Program-made: the position numbers and the translations under genes | From: Crotalaria pallida | Lineage: Eukaryota > Streptophyta > Magnoliopsida > Fabales > Fabaceae | Reading direction: 5' to 3' | Assembly (NCBI GenBank): GCA_037953625.1 | Contig: CM075652.1 | Coordinates: forward strand, 148,738,597-148,802,596 | DNA length: 64,000 bases | The notes under the pieces: generated by a model | The model's input: the letters and a program-made list of their open reading frames with translations, nothing else | What the model was told of the DNA's origin: nothing | The model's database searches: none | Shown: positions 12,650 through 23,731 of the stretch, in pieces | Position numbering within the stretch: the first letter of the stretch is position 1 | How the letters are laid out: each line of letters starts with the position of its first letter

Positions 12650-12960
12650 GTATCGATGATGATGGTGATCCAATAATAGGAGTAACAATTTGGAATAATT
12701 AATCACTGATCAGTCTCAATTTGGTGGAATGAATGAAGGGGTGGCGTGGACTCTGGAGTCTGGAGTGTGTGAAACGGGAGAGGAGAGAGAGCGCGTTGGT
12801 GAACGACGGTGGAGATTAGTACTACTGAGTATTGACTATTTAAGCAGCAAAGAAGGAGAAAGAAAGAAGCTTCTTCATTATGGATGAGTGATGACTATGC
12901 AACATTGCAAAGAAAGAAAGAAAAGTGGGAGACAGTGAACGCTAAATAATTCGGATCACG
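12650..12960 (-). promoter_or_regulatory. Probable promoter and 5' leader of the U-box gene
   Basis: This lies directly upstream of the ATG at 12649. On the minus strand a TATA-like ttaaatag lies near 12836-12845, followed by a purine/pyrimidine-biased leader. An in-frame upstream ATG at 12706 would add 19 residues; the start at 12649 gives a protein that begins close to the USP domain as in the family and is preferred. Promoter placement is inferred. Confidence 0.4.
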
Positions 12961-13420
12961 ATCCCTTCTGTTCTCAACCAATCACATCTCATTAAATATC
13001 ATAATAATTACAAAATTATTTTTCATAATGAAATGTAATTAGTTGGAATTAGTGTTTAAAACATGGTTTAAGACAAAGAATTTGATACCTAATAATACTA
13101 CCAGTAGTGTTAGAGTGGTCCTTTTTTTTTCACTACTTTACGTCTTTATCCATGTGTTTTTTCTTTAGCTAATGCTACGAGATATTTTTAATACATTTAT
13201 TAAAAGTTAAATATAATAAAAAATATTGAAAAAAATATATTTTTGAAACATGAAATAATATATGCTCATAATATTTTTTTTTTAAAATTTAAAAATCTTA
13301 ATAACCAAGACCTTTTATATTACTTTACTTAAATCAAATCATACATATTTAAACAACAAAACCCAATATTTATTGGCTGGTGGTTGTTTTTCAGTCCGTA
13401 AATACTAAGGTAGCAAAAGA
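12961..13420. other. AT-rich intergenic DNA, nothing recognised
   Basis: Upstream flank of the U-box gene. No open frame with support, no inverted repeats and no RNA gene are seen. Confidence 0.4.
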
Positions 13421-13429
13421 CAATATAGT

Positions 13430-15190
13430 CTCGAGTCTGAGTAGTCATTTTGGGGCTTTCTTTATCTATATAGGGTCAATTTTGAAACTATTTAACAATT
13501 TGGGGATTTCAAAACTATTTTTTTATGGGAGGTCGTTTTTGACAAGCTGGAGTAGAGAGGAATTATTTTTTTTCAGACGTGGCTTTTTTAGACGTGGCAG
13601 TGGCGCTACACGGGGTAACGGGGTAGCGCCACCGGTGACGTTGGGACAGTAGCGGCATCGATTCCCATTGGCTGCCGACAGTTGTTTTATTTTTTTAAAT
13701 TAACGGGGGGAGCCAGTAACGCCACGTGGCAGCTGCTGGCGGGGTAGCGCCAGTCAAAGTAGCTCCACCCAGGTGGCGCCGGCGCCAGTAGCGTCACCCA
13801 ACCACAGCGTGACACGTGTCATGCTGTCCCCCCAACCCAGCAGCCACGGATTCCCCTTATCCTCTACCATGATTTCCCCCTATCTCTTCTACCTTATATA
13901 TTCATATCAATCAACCCCCTTATCAAACTCCTCTTACACCCAAAAAAAACAAAACGCGGATTACCATATTTTTTCTTACTTTTATTTCTTTTCTCACATT
14001 TAAATTTTTTTTCACATATATTAAAGTAGAAATGAGTCAAGGTATAGATTGGCATAATGAAATTGTTGAGACCGAAACTGAGGAGGAAAGTTTAGATGAT
14101 GGTTCAGCTGAAAGTAGTGATGACTATGACGATCATTCTGCTTCGTCTCATTTATCATCCAATGTCATGGTTACTCCTGTTTCATCCGTAAGGGTTGATA
14201 ATTTAACTCCACAAGAAACATGTTTGATTTTTTAAGTTCATTTATTAATTACATTTTTAATTAATTTTTTTTAATGTTTTATTAAATAATTTAACTGCTT
14301 ATAAACAAAAATTTTTAAAATTCTTTAATTTATAAATAGGTGTATTCCAACATTCAGTACTCTAACCTACTGTTAACCAAAAATACTATTACTCTATGAT
14401 AGTGATTGAAAATAATAAACAATGACATATAAGTAAATAATAATGATAATGAATGCTAAATACAAATTACTAAATACAAAAATTAAAAGAAATGATAACA
14501 AATATTCAATATTTTAAATATTGCTACATGATAACAAAAATTTAACACAAATAAAAATTAGAATAATCAAAATTATTTACCTCAATCGGAGATTCTTCAA
14601 ACTATTTCTCAGTGTGGGGTTGAAAAATACTCAAATACCAACAACCAAAATGCAAGAAGTGTAAAATTCCTTTAAAAAAAAAATAAGTGAACTTGAATTT
14701 TTTTTAAGAAGGTGGTTTTGATTTTTTTTTTTTTTTTTGGTTGGTAAGAGAATTTAGTTTGATTTTGGGGGTTAGATTAATGTATATATAATATAGAAGG
14801 AGGGATGAGGGGGTAGGAAGATAGGGAATTACGGGAGGATAAGGGGAATCCGTGGCTGTTGGGTTGGGGGGACAGCATGACACGTGTCACGTTGTGGGTG
14901 GGTGGCACAATTTTGATTGGAGTCACCCCGTCAACAGCTGCCACGTGGCGCTGCTGGCTCCCCCTCCCCCCGTTAATTTTTTTTTTAAATGTCTGCAGCT
15001 AATGGGAACCGATGCCGCTACGCCACTGCCACGTCTGGAAAAAAAATTCCTCTCTCCTCCAGCTTGTCAAAAATGACTCCCCTATGAAAAATAGTTTTGA
15101 AACTCCCCCAAATTGGTAAATAGTTTCAAAATTGACCCAACATAGATAAAAAAGTCTAATTTTGGAAAAACCTTACAACGACTATGAGTA
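13430..15190. mobile_element. Long-TIR Mutator-like element, internally deleted
   Basis: The left arm (about 13430-13870) and right arm (about 14825-15190) are inverted copies of each other over several hundred bases. Matching blocks include ggtcaattttgaaactattt, gacaagctggag, agacgtggcagtggcg, cgccacgtggcagctg, gacacgtgtcatgctgtccc and cacggattccccttatcc. The arms are GC-rich against an AT-rich core. Each arm holds a TATA-like motif facing inward (about 13893; about 14785 on the minus strand). The core is only about 0.9 kb and lacks a transposase. Outer ends are fuzzy and no TSD was found. Long TIRs with inward promoters suggest a Mutator-like element; the superfamily is inferred. Confidence 0.7.
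14032..14235 (+). pseudogene. Residual acidic 67-aa frame inside the long-TIR element
   Basis: The frame starts MSQGIDWHNE and is rich in Glu, Asp and Ser (for example ETETEEESLDDGSAESSDDY), ending NLTPQETCLIF. It lies about 140 bp after a TATA-like motif in the left TIR, where the first exon of an element-encoded protein would be expected. No catalytic domain follows, and the rest of the core is AT-rich non-coding DNA. I read it as the surviving N-terminal exon of a transposase or associated protein. I do not recognise the family. Confidence 0.4.
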
Positions 15191-15595
15191 AAAAATTAGT
15201 TTATCACCTTCAAATAGGTGTGCACATCAAAAACAAAACAACAACAACAACAACAAATATAAAGAGTCAGAATATTTTGAATTATCTTAACTGATAATGA
15301 TAATGCTACTTTATTTAATTTTTATTTTTTCGTCTGTACTACTCTTTGACCAGTATCACATATGTCTTCAAGAGCAATCTTAATACCAGAAAACCTTTGA
15401 GATTAATATTGCATGAGGTCGCGTTCCTATGTCTCTCCCAGCGATGTGTGTTAACCGAGAATTGAACCTGAGACTTCTTAGTCTCAGCCTCATTCCCAAG
15501 TTTTCAAGTTGGCAGGATCGCACCAAACCCCGTTGGTGATATTTTACTTGATTTAATTGCAATAATGCTACTGTATTTGATTTAATTGCAGTATA
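15191..15595. other. Intergenic DNA, nothing firm
   Basis: AT-rich with a short (CAA)n tract at about 15232-15256. At 15410-15480 a string with aattgaacctgagacttctt on plus could be a reverse-oriented B-box region of an old SINE, without a TSD. Confidence 0.35.
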
Positions 15596-15812
15596 TTAAC
15601 GAAAATGTTTTTTTTTTGGTTGCCCACCCGGTTCCCTAAGTACTACGTAGGTACATCCGGATCCGACCCGGGTCGCGTGCCTGGCTATGGCAGGTGAGTC
15701 TCCCAACATGAATTTTCTGCATTCACAAGGACTCGAACTCGAGACCTTGCTTAAGCGAGACCGAGCCGCTTACCACTCGTCCCAACCCATGTTGGTTAAC
15801 GAAAATGTTTTT
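15596..15812 (-). mobile_element. Full-length tRNA-like SINE with 17-bp TSD
   Basis: The direct repeat ttaacgaaaatgttttt occurs at 15596-15612 and 15796-15812. The body (15613-15795) is in minus orientation. It begins on plus with the T run of an inverted A-tail, and on the minus strand starts ccaacatgggttgggacgag. It has an A box tgggacgagtggtaagcgg and a B box gagttcgagtcc. The TSD is perfect over 17 bases, so the insertion is well preserved. Confidence 0.92.
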
Positions 15813-17313
15813 ATTTCTCTTGTATAATTTTTTTTAAATTTTTTAAAACTCTCTTGCATAATAATTTAATAGCTAAAAATGTTATATTAACCACTTTCAT
15901 TTCACAATATATGTTGTTTTTACATTTTTATCTTGTGTTGTGGAGTATGTTATTTTACGAAAATTAGTACTTATTCGTATTTCGTTTTAAATCCACCTTT
16001 ATTTATCCCATATTCTATATTATTAGTATTAATTTTTTCATCTCCCTTCAATTTACATTTCTCATATTTATATTACTATCTAGTCTCTATTCAATTATTA
16101 AATATGGATGTTATAATTAAAATATATCAAGTTTTAACATCATTTAATTATTTTTTTAAATTTTTATACGTAACCTTAAACTATTTAATTTATGTAAGGG
16201 AGAGTATTTCTAAACATACAAAACATTTTAACAAATAGATCCAGAGTTAGTCAAAATCCTTAAGCATGTATTGGAAATTTAATCTCATAGGTAAAGTTCA
16301 CTCTCGATATCTCGAAATTGAAATGAATTGTTCTTCAACTATTTGTGGGAAAAAAAAAACATAAAACCATTTTTTATTTATTAAAATCCAAAATAGCAAA
16401 AATTTCATATCTTACAAAAACAGTAGTGCTAAAAAATATGCCTTTTCTTTGAAAAATCACAAAAGGCAAAGTTTATTAAAACAATTTTTTATTAAATAAT
16501 TATCAACTATGTTTGGCCCAGTTGGTTATATTGAGTATAATTATATATGTCAATGTTCCAAAAGAATAATTAAAAAAAAGTAAACAAATAAAGACTTTTG
16601 CTAGGAAATGTTGATCATGGGTCAATAGATGTCGATGGATGCCCTTCTTTTCTTTCTTTCTTTTTTTTTTTTTTTCCAATCTAATCCGGGTCAATAGATG
16701 ATTTTTTCTAGAGGTTAAAAGTAACCTAATTGATCTACAAAAAAATAAAAGTAACCTAATTGGACGTGTTGACTTTTGCTTTTGAGTGTTTGATGTTTTT
16801 TTTTTTTAAAGTTTGGTGATTGCTGCATACCAAAAAAAGAAAGTTTGGTGATTGCTAAATATATTTAAAAAATTCTATTCGCATTTGTTGGAAGATCTTT
16901 TCGATAGTATAAAAAACCTGAAAAAACTTTTCAAAATGATTAAATACTTTTCTTTTTATAGTTGGTTTTGAGACCTCTTTAAAGAGAGAGACTTTTGCTT
17001 TTGAGTATGTGATATTTTTTTTTTATGGTTGCGTGCTAAATATATCGGAAAATTTTTATTTACACCCGCTAGATAAGAAGGTTTTTCCATGTCAATGCAA
17101 AAAATTGTTGAAAGATCTTCAACATATGTATTAGAAAATTTCAAATGTATTTAGATATTTTTTTTTTATCATACAAACTGTACATGTTTAATTTATTTGA
17201 GTAGTCTATGATTAAGAAAAACATCTCACACACAAAATCACTGAATTAATATTCCAAATGGCTTTTGAAAGGGGGGAAAACAAAAGAAGGGATCAATAGT
17301 AATAGTCAACGTA
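15813..17313. other. AT-rich intergenic DNA, no gene seen
   Basis: No supported gene. Short T-rich and A-rich runs are common (16660-16676, 16797-16806). Near-repeats of gacttttgctttt(t/g)gag at about 16770-16790 and 16990-17005 with similar context suggest a local duplication. Open frames at 15933-16238, 16503-16694 and 16956-17144 have no domain and no splice context. Confidence 0.4.
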
Positions 17314-19227
17314 TCAACATATATTAAAATTGGAGAAGTAGAAGGGCAAAAAAGATTTCCCTCCTAAAACATCCATTTTCCCTCCTAATGGTGTATTTCT
17401 CTCATAAATCCATCATTAACCGTGTGTTTTGTATCTTTTAATCTTAGTCGTCCATCATATTTTATTAGATTAAATCATAACCGCCCGTTTTGTATCTTTT
17501 AATCTTAGCCGTCCATCATATTTTATTAGATTAAATCATAACCGCCCATCATGTTTTCTTAGAAACACAATATTAGTAATCAATAATAGTTATCATCAAC
17601 ATAATCATCAACATATTATAAAATAGAAGAAGTTGAAGGTTAATCTTACTTTCCCTCCACATGATATTTTTTCCCTCCTAATTTCTTTTCTAATCGCAGT
17701 CATCCATCGCAAGTAAATCACATTCATCCATATCATTTCTAATCTTCATTTCTCTCTCTCTCTCTATATATATATACATATATTTGTATTCTTCACTACA
17801 TATTTATAATAAATGCGATCAATCAATATTAAGGGTAAAAAATGTTAAATTTAAATAAAAAACTATTTTTTAAAAAAGATACTTTATATATAATGCATTA
17901 CATAATATCGTTAAACGAAAATAATAAAAATGATAGAAAAATATAAATTAAACAAAATATCCAAAATATTTAGCAAGAAATTGTCAATGTGTGTGAAGTT
18001 TCAACTAAAAAGTTTCATTCAAAATATTAAAGTAAAAAATTATCATTTAATCCATATATATTTATCCATCTGTATCTATAGTTTTATTTTTCCAATTTGC
18101 ATAAACTCATTTCAATTTCTAATAAAACTTAATTACCTTTTCCAAAAAACGCTAATAAAAAAAAACTTCTTTTAAAAAATATTTCAATCAAGTCAGCACC
18201 TTTTAAAATGTCAATAATATCTTTAGAGGTAGTTTCAAATAAGTACATTAAATTTGTACAATTTCAATGTTACTAACAAAATTAACCTACCTTCATGATG
18301 GATGTAAATTTCTCATAAAGATTTTAGATTTAGGATTGAGGGAATACTCCCTGCCTTCGTCCCATTTAACGATCGAGGAAATACTCCCGACCACAAGATG
18401 GTAGAAAATCACAAAAATAAGAAATATTAAGGAGACAAACATTTAATGAAGGTGGCTGCCTTCAAAATGTTTGAGGCAACTAAAGATAACGTGTTCTCGC
18501 CGGTGATGTAAGGATAAAGATCTTTTTCTCTTTTAAGTATTTTGCTTCTCATATATAAGTTTGTTCATGGTTCTTTCCAAATAGATGTTCTTAAGCCGTG
18601 TCTAAACTTTAGAAGTTGGAAGTACAATTGGTTTTTGTTTTGTTTATTTACATTTTTAATTTTCAATTCAACATGTTTTTATTGGTGATTACAAATATAT
18701 TTTTTCACTTCAACATGTGTCAAATAACTATGGTTTTTCCTTGATAATGATAAGCGTGTGACAAAAGACATATTTAAATATTTACATTTTGCTTAATATA
18801 TAGATAGAAGTTTGTGTATTATATATTATACCAATTTTATATTATATAATTGTCCCACCAAAAAAACACGAAAAAAAATAATAACAATTATTCATAACTA
18901 TTTTTAAAGTATACATGATTATTTCACATATTATAAATATTTTTCAAAATTTTTATCGCATTTTATCTAATTATAAGTATTGTATTCCGATTTGATTACA
19001 TAAATTTGTCTGATCATAATAAAAATAAATTTCAATGTAAATTTGTAATAATTAAAAAAAAATTACCGTATAAAATATAATTCCAAAAAATGATAGATTT
19101 ATTGTCCGCTAAAAAAATTCACATGTAAATAAAATTAATGTTTAATGTTTTAACAAATGGAAAGTCCTTAAAAAAATAAAGGATAGCAAAATTTAAGACC
19201 TGTACATCGCACGGACAATTTTCCTAA
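17314..19227 (+). mobile_element. Helitron candidate
   Basis: The left boundary is A|TC (tcaacatatattaaaattgg at 17314). The right boundary is CTAA|T at 19224-19227, preceded about 8 bases upstream by a GC-rich short stem-loop cctgtacatcgcacgg. The A-TC...CTRR-T layout and a 3' hairpin just before the end are the structural rules for Helitrons, which make no target duplication. No Rep/helicase frame is present, so it would be non-autonomous. A second 5'-like start (tcaacatattataaaataga, 17608) lies inside. The call rests on structure alone. Confidence 0.5.
17418..17555 (+). repeat. 61-bp tandem repeat, two copies plus partial third
   Basis: Units begin aaccg at 17418, 17479 and 17540, each 61 bp apart. 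The shared core includes gttttgtatcttttaatctt and ccatcatattttattagatt. The first two are nearly identical and the third is cut after about 15 bases. It lies inside the Helitron candidate near its left end. Confidence 0.9.
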
Positions 19228-20248
19228 TAACTGTAGTAATTTAAGAAACGTCAAATGCAACCAGCAATGAAATAAGTAATGAAGCCACAAAAACAAATGC
19301 ATGGAAGCATCCACGAAAAGAAATGTAGGTCTCTTTTCATCTTGAAACAAAAGACAAATAAATAAGTTAAGATGAGTGCAATTGAATAAAGAATAAATAA
19401 TATAAAAGCAAGGTCGATTGAAGATCATGAATGGATCAACTGAGAAAACAAAGAGAGCAGGAAATAAGAAAGTTAAACAAGATTTTTTAATTGATTCATA
19501 TCATGGAGAGACGACCGACGGTAATTTTTGTTTTGTTTTGAATCTTTAATTGATTCTTCCATATTCAACAAGACTTTGAAAAATATTTATATATAATAGG
19601 ATAGGAGATGAGATACAAACACATCCAAATTTCCCAAAATTGATTAGCCAATAGCCAGGGAGGGGTACATGGGAAGGAAGAATGAGTGAATTATGACAGC
19701 AAGCATGTCAAATTTGGCTTGGTGACCAAATCATCTGTTTGCTTACATGTGCGCTGTGGCACATTTTTATAGCAAATGAAATCGTAACCGGCAAGAAATA
19801 TCGTCTCTAATAAGTACCTAAATTGGTATAATTGATTATCGGATCATCAGTTTTTCACTTAATATATTTAAGCTTATGTTTATCGTTTTGCTAATAATTC
19901 TACAAAAATGCCGATACATGCTAACTTATAGTCATCACAAACAACTCAGACATAAATTTCGACAATAATAATTTTAATTCCCAAATTTGTTCAAAATAGT
20001 CTTTTACATGTTACTTGTATCTTTTGTTAAGATTGTCTGATCAACAGAATTTACAACTTGTTCATGATACAAACTTGAAAATTTATAATTTTTTATCCGG
20101 GTACACATTTTTGCCATGCATAAATTTGGAGCTCCTTTGTTTTTTGTTTTTTTTTTCTTTAATTTGGTGCTCATTTTACATGCGAACCAAACTTTACCAT
20201 GGCAAGGTGCATTTTATATTTAATAGAAAACACACACAAACACACACA

Positions 20249-20296
<48 letters not shown>

Positions 20297-20747
20297 AGAG
20301 GCCACAAGTGTATCTAAATAACTTATACAGTAATTCTACAATTTTAACTTTTCTCGCATTTATACTTTATTTTTACATTTTTCTTCACCGCCAACTTTTT
20401 TTTTCTTTTTTATCTTTCTTTTATTATGCATCATATACAACTTTTTTTTTTTTGTTTTTTTGTGTATGCATGCATCATATACACCTAAAACTAAAAAAAG
20501 AGATATAGAAATTGAATTAAGTTTATTTTGTTTAAAAAAATGATATCTATATTCATGTCGAATGAAAGAAATAAAGAAAAATGGGGGAAAATTACCTCCA
20601 TATGTAAACACAAAGTCAATGGTTTCATATCCAAAATGTTCTTAGTCTTTGATAGATTAAGTACATAAACGCATACTCCTGTTTTCGACAGAGTATGATC
20701 TTCCTCCACTGTTAGAAGTGTTTAGCAATAACAAAGAATAAACTTAA
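19228..20747. other. AT-rich intergenic DNA with simple repeats
   Basis: No gene is supported. The content is A/T runs and a (TA)n block at 20250-20293. Open frames over the repeat (for example 20015-20317 with a Tyr-Ile run) are artefacts. Confidence 0.45.
20250..20293. repeat. (TA)n microsatellite
   Basis: About 20 TA dinucleotides preceded by a short (CA)n tract. Confidence 0.95.
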
Positions 20748-21206
20748 GGATTTGTTTGGCAAAACTAACTTATATCTGTGAGCTTGTAGCTCATAGCTTT
20801 GAGCTTATAACTGATAGCTATGAACCTAAATTATAGCTGTGAGATTATAGTTGATAATTTGTAGTTGTATAGGTAGCTTATTGAACTAGAGCTCTTTGAC
20901 AAAACTAATTGTGCAACTAATTTAAACATGTTAAATGACTGAAAAGAGTAAATAATAATATAATTTAGTAAAAAAAAAGGTAAAAATTGAGATATGATTT
21001 ATTGAAAGCTCTTTTTTTCCTCAAAATTATCTGATGTAGCTTTCTAAAAGCTAACTAACTTTCAAAAGTTGTAAGCTTCTTTTTTGAAAGTTATAAGATT
21101 CTTTTATTTTTTTTTTCACCAAATAGCTCTAGTAACTTATTGACCAGATTAATAAGCTAAAAACTACCAAATAAGCTATATGTTTGTCTTACCAAACACA
21201 TCCTAA
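20745..21206. mobile_element. PIF/Harbinger-type MITE (TAA TSD)
   Basis: Ends are ggatttgtttggcaaaacta at 20748 and, on the opposite strand from 21203, ggatgtgtttggtaagacaa. TAA flanks both sides (20745-20747, 21204-21206). The 456-bp body is AT-rich and contains short internal repeats around gagcttgtagctcatagctt. Size, TIR and 3-bp TSD fit a Tourist/PIF-Harbinger MITE; a hAT MITE is less likely because there is no 8-bp duplication. Confidence 0.75.
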
Positions 21207-21960
21207 GAGTAAACAATCACAAATCAAACATTACATATTTATGCATATGATGCATGCTTCCATACAATCTTAAGCAAGCATTATGCATTTATATGAATGT
21301 ATACTCGTCTCATATGTCCATCCAATCACTAGATTCCTTGGATTCTATTCTCATCCGAATCCAACCTCTAAATTCTATTATTTGGTATTCAATCATTGGA
21401 TTTCATTTTTATATCATTCTCCAATCCTTATCACACACTGCACATTCCTCACAACTTTCTTACACTTATGAAAAAACAACCGAAAATAAATGTCTCGCAA
21501 TCTGTAATATTTGACAAATCTCCAATCAAGTACAACTTTTCTTAAGAATGGCCCTAATCAAGATCACCCACCAAAGATGCCAAAAAGCATGAATATGAAG
21601 AGAATTGAAAATGAAATGGATATGGGTGGTTACAAAGGTACATTTTTGGCCAATTTTTTATCTACAATGCTTTGGTCAAAAATCTCGAAGGGTTCACAGT
21701 ATTTCTTGAAGGTAGACACAATCAATTTTAATTTGTTTTTATATTTTTTCACGTTTTAAGTTTAACGTAATTTCTCATTAGCCAGATCAACACTTAACAT
21801 ATTTATCTTAATGATAAATATTAAAATAGAAAAATTTAAACTTTTAAAAATTAGAACCAATCAAATAAAAATACAGAAATTAAAACCAAGAAGGGATCCA
21901 ATTTGCAGACCAAAAACTTAAATAAATCTAAATTTAAAAAAAAAAAAGAAAAAAAAAAAT
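21207..21960. other. Intergenic DNA upstream of the CHCH gene
   Basis: No supported gene. The frames at 21254-21514 and 21511-21759 have no domain or splice logic. The AT-rich segment before 21960 is the probable distal promoter of the CHCH gene. Confidence 0.4.
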
Positions 21961-22247
21961 CTTGTGTCTCTCCCTCGTGGCCGTGGGTGGTTGCAGTGAG
22001 AGTTTGGCGTTGATATATTGTCTCCTAATAACGCCGCCACTTTGAGATTCTCAATATCCCAATTTCATCGCCAAATCCATATTATCTGCGTTTCGTTTGG
22101 TTTCGCTACGGTACGTTACCCCATTTTGCTTTCTCACTTTCCTTGTAATAATATTTTGAAGCTACTAACGTGAGAGTGAGACAGATAAGATACTTGTACT
22201 TGGTAATTTGATTGTTATTGTTATTAAAGGATCGGAATATAATAATA
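21961..22247 (+). promoter_or_regulatory. 5' leader of the CHCH gene with a probable leader intron
   Basis: The sequence turns GC-richer at about 21961 (ctctccctcgtggccgtggg), as a transcribed leader would. A donor (cg|gtacgt near 22111) and an acceptor (attaaag| near 22229) suggest an intron just before the ATG at 22248. Exact ends are inferred. Confidence 0.45.
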
Positions 22248-22427
22248 ATGGATCAGAAAGCAGAGAACAACAACAGTAGCAGTGTGAAGAAAATAATGAC
22301 AGCATCATCATCATCATCGTGTGATGTTGAGGCTTTAAAAAAGTGCTTGGAAGAGAATAAGGGTGACTATGTCAAATGCCACTCCCACATCGAGGCTTTC
22401 AAATCATCATGCTCTATCAAATCATGA
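22248..22427 (+). CDS. Small CHCH-type (Cox19-like) protein
   Basis: A single coding exon of 59 aa. Residues 1-25 are polar and Ser-rich. The C-terminal half carries four cysteines: CDVEALKKC, then LEENKGDYVKC, then HSHIEAFKSSC. Spacing is C-x7-C-x10-C-x10-C, a variant of the coiled-coil-helix-coiled-coil-helix fold in which two helices are held by two disulfides. Proteins of this class usually act in the mitochondrial intermembrane space after oxidative import through Mia40. The sequence resembles plant Cox19-like CHCH proteins, from memory of the family. An upstream in-frame ATG at 22212 would add 12 residues, but it lies before the probable leader-intron acceptor, so 22248 is preferred. 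Confidence 0.8.
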   Translation: MDQKAENNNSSSVKKIMTASSSSSCDVEALKKCLEENKGDYVKCHSHIEAFKSSCSIKS

Positions 22428-23731
22428 ATTCACTTTCATCTATGCCCAAGGATTCTTATGCTGTTGTTACACATTTTATGCCATAAAAGTTTCAAGTGCT
22501 TTTAATTTAATTAATATGTGTAGTTTTTTCCCATAGAAATTATATTATGATATTTGCAAGATTTTGGTCCTCTTTTGTTTTTCTTTACAAACTGTGCCTT
22601 TTTTTTTTTTTTTTTTTTTTTAATTCTTGCTTAATTTTTACTTCATCTTGGAGTTGTTAGCTTGAAATTTACTCCATATTTAAAAGCAAATAATGACATT
22701 CATTTCATTGCTAACCCCTATCACATTCCATCCCACACATGATTGCCTGAGGAATTTTCATTCAAGGCTTGTGCCTGAGCAAACAAGAAAAACTTAAAGA
22801 GTGGCCAAAGTATCATGAACCAATATGCATAGCAATGGAACACAATCATACCAAAGAAATGGGTTACGTACACTCTCTGTTGGACAAACAAATATTCTGA
22901 ATAGGAAGACCCTATAGCAGCAGTGGCAACATCAGAATTTAAAACCAGAAAAACAGGAAGTAAATGAGAAAAAAAAGGGATTATTTATCACAAGATATGG
23001 AGAGGTATGGAAAACATCCTCTCTGGCCGCTAGTTGTAGTTTCCTTGCTCAATTCATTGTTTCTTAATTCTTTTAAGCCTATGACAACTATATAACATTC
23101 TCATTAGTAATAGTCCAACTGTCCAAGTGTTAACTATTTGAAATTTTTATTGAAACAATATCTATATCTAGTCTGATTTTAAATTCCATAGAAATTCTGA
23201 CATGACAATTAAAATTGCTCAACATGGTTTATAAAAGAAAAAAATTCAATGTTCAGATAAGCAATTTTAAATTCCGAGTAATTTAAAGTCCTTTATCCAA
23301 ACGCACCTTAGTGTTTGCTTATAATTATGAAACATGAAAGTGTCGATATAGTTGCAACATGACAAATAAGGACACCATAACAAAACTGGTACGGTGAGAA
23401 GAGAGAAATATCCGTACATTTCTGCTAAAAAGCATGGAAGAAGAGAGCATGCAGAGACCATAAGCGCATTCATCGCGGTTAAAAAAAAAAGCATGTCATT
23501 CATTGCAGAAGTGCAGTGCTATGGTGATACATTGATTGAGAGTATCCTTACATATATGAAGCCTAAGAAGAGAATATGATTTTCAACAATTTCTTACAAA
23601 GTTATCAAACTTTCAATTCATGTTGTTCTATCTTTGAGCTACAACACAACACCAAAATAATCATCAAAGAATGAAGGAATTTTGTTTTACATGACTATTA
23701 TTTAATCCTTATGTCTGCTTAAATCACACAA
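22428..23731. other. Intergenic DNA between CHCH and lipase genes
   Basis: Two convergent genes end here. 22428-22620 is the likely 3' UTR of the CHCH gene and holds a long T run (22602-22621). The rest is AT-rich. Open frames at 23267-23503 and 23394-23579 are opposite-strand shadows without a domain. Confidence 0.45.

Noticed and set aside
20015..20317. 100-aa plus-strand frame
   Set aside because: It runs through (CA)n and (TA)n repeats and has no domain or splice context.
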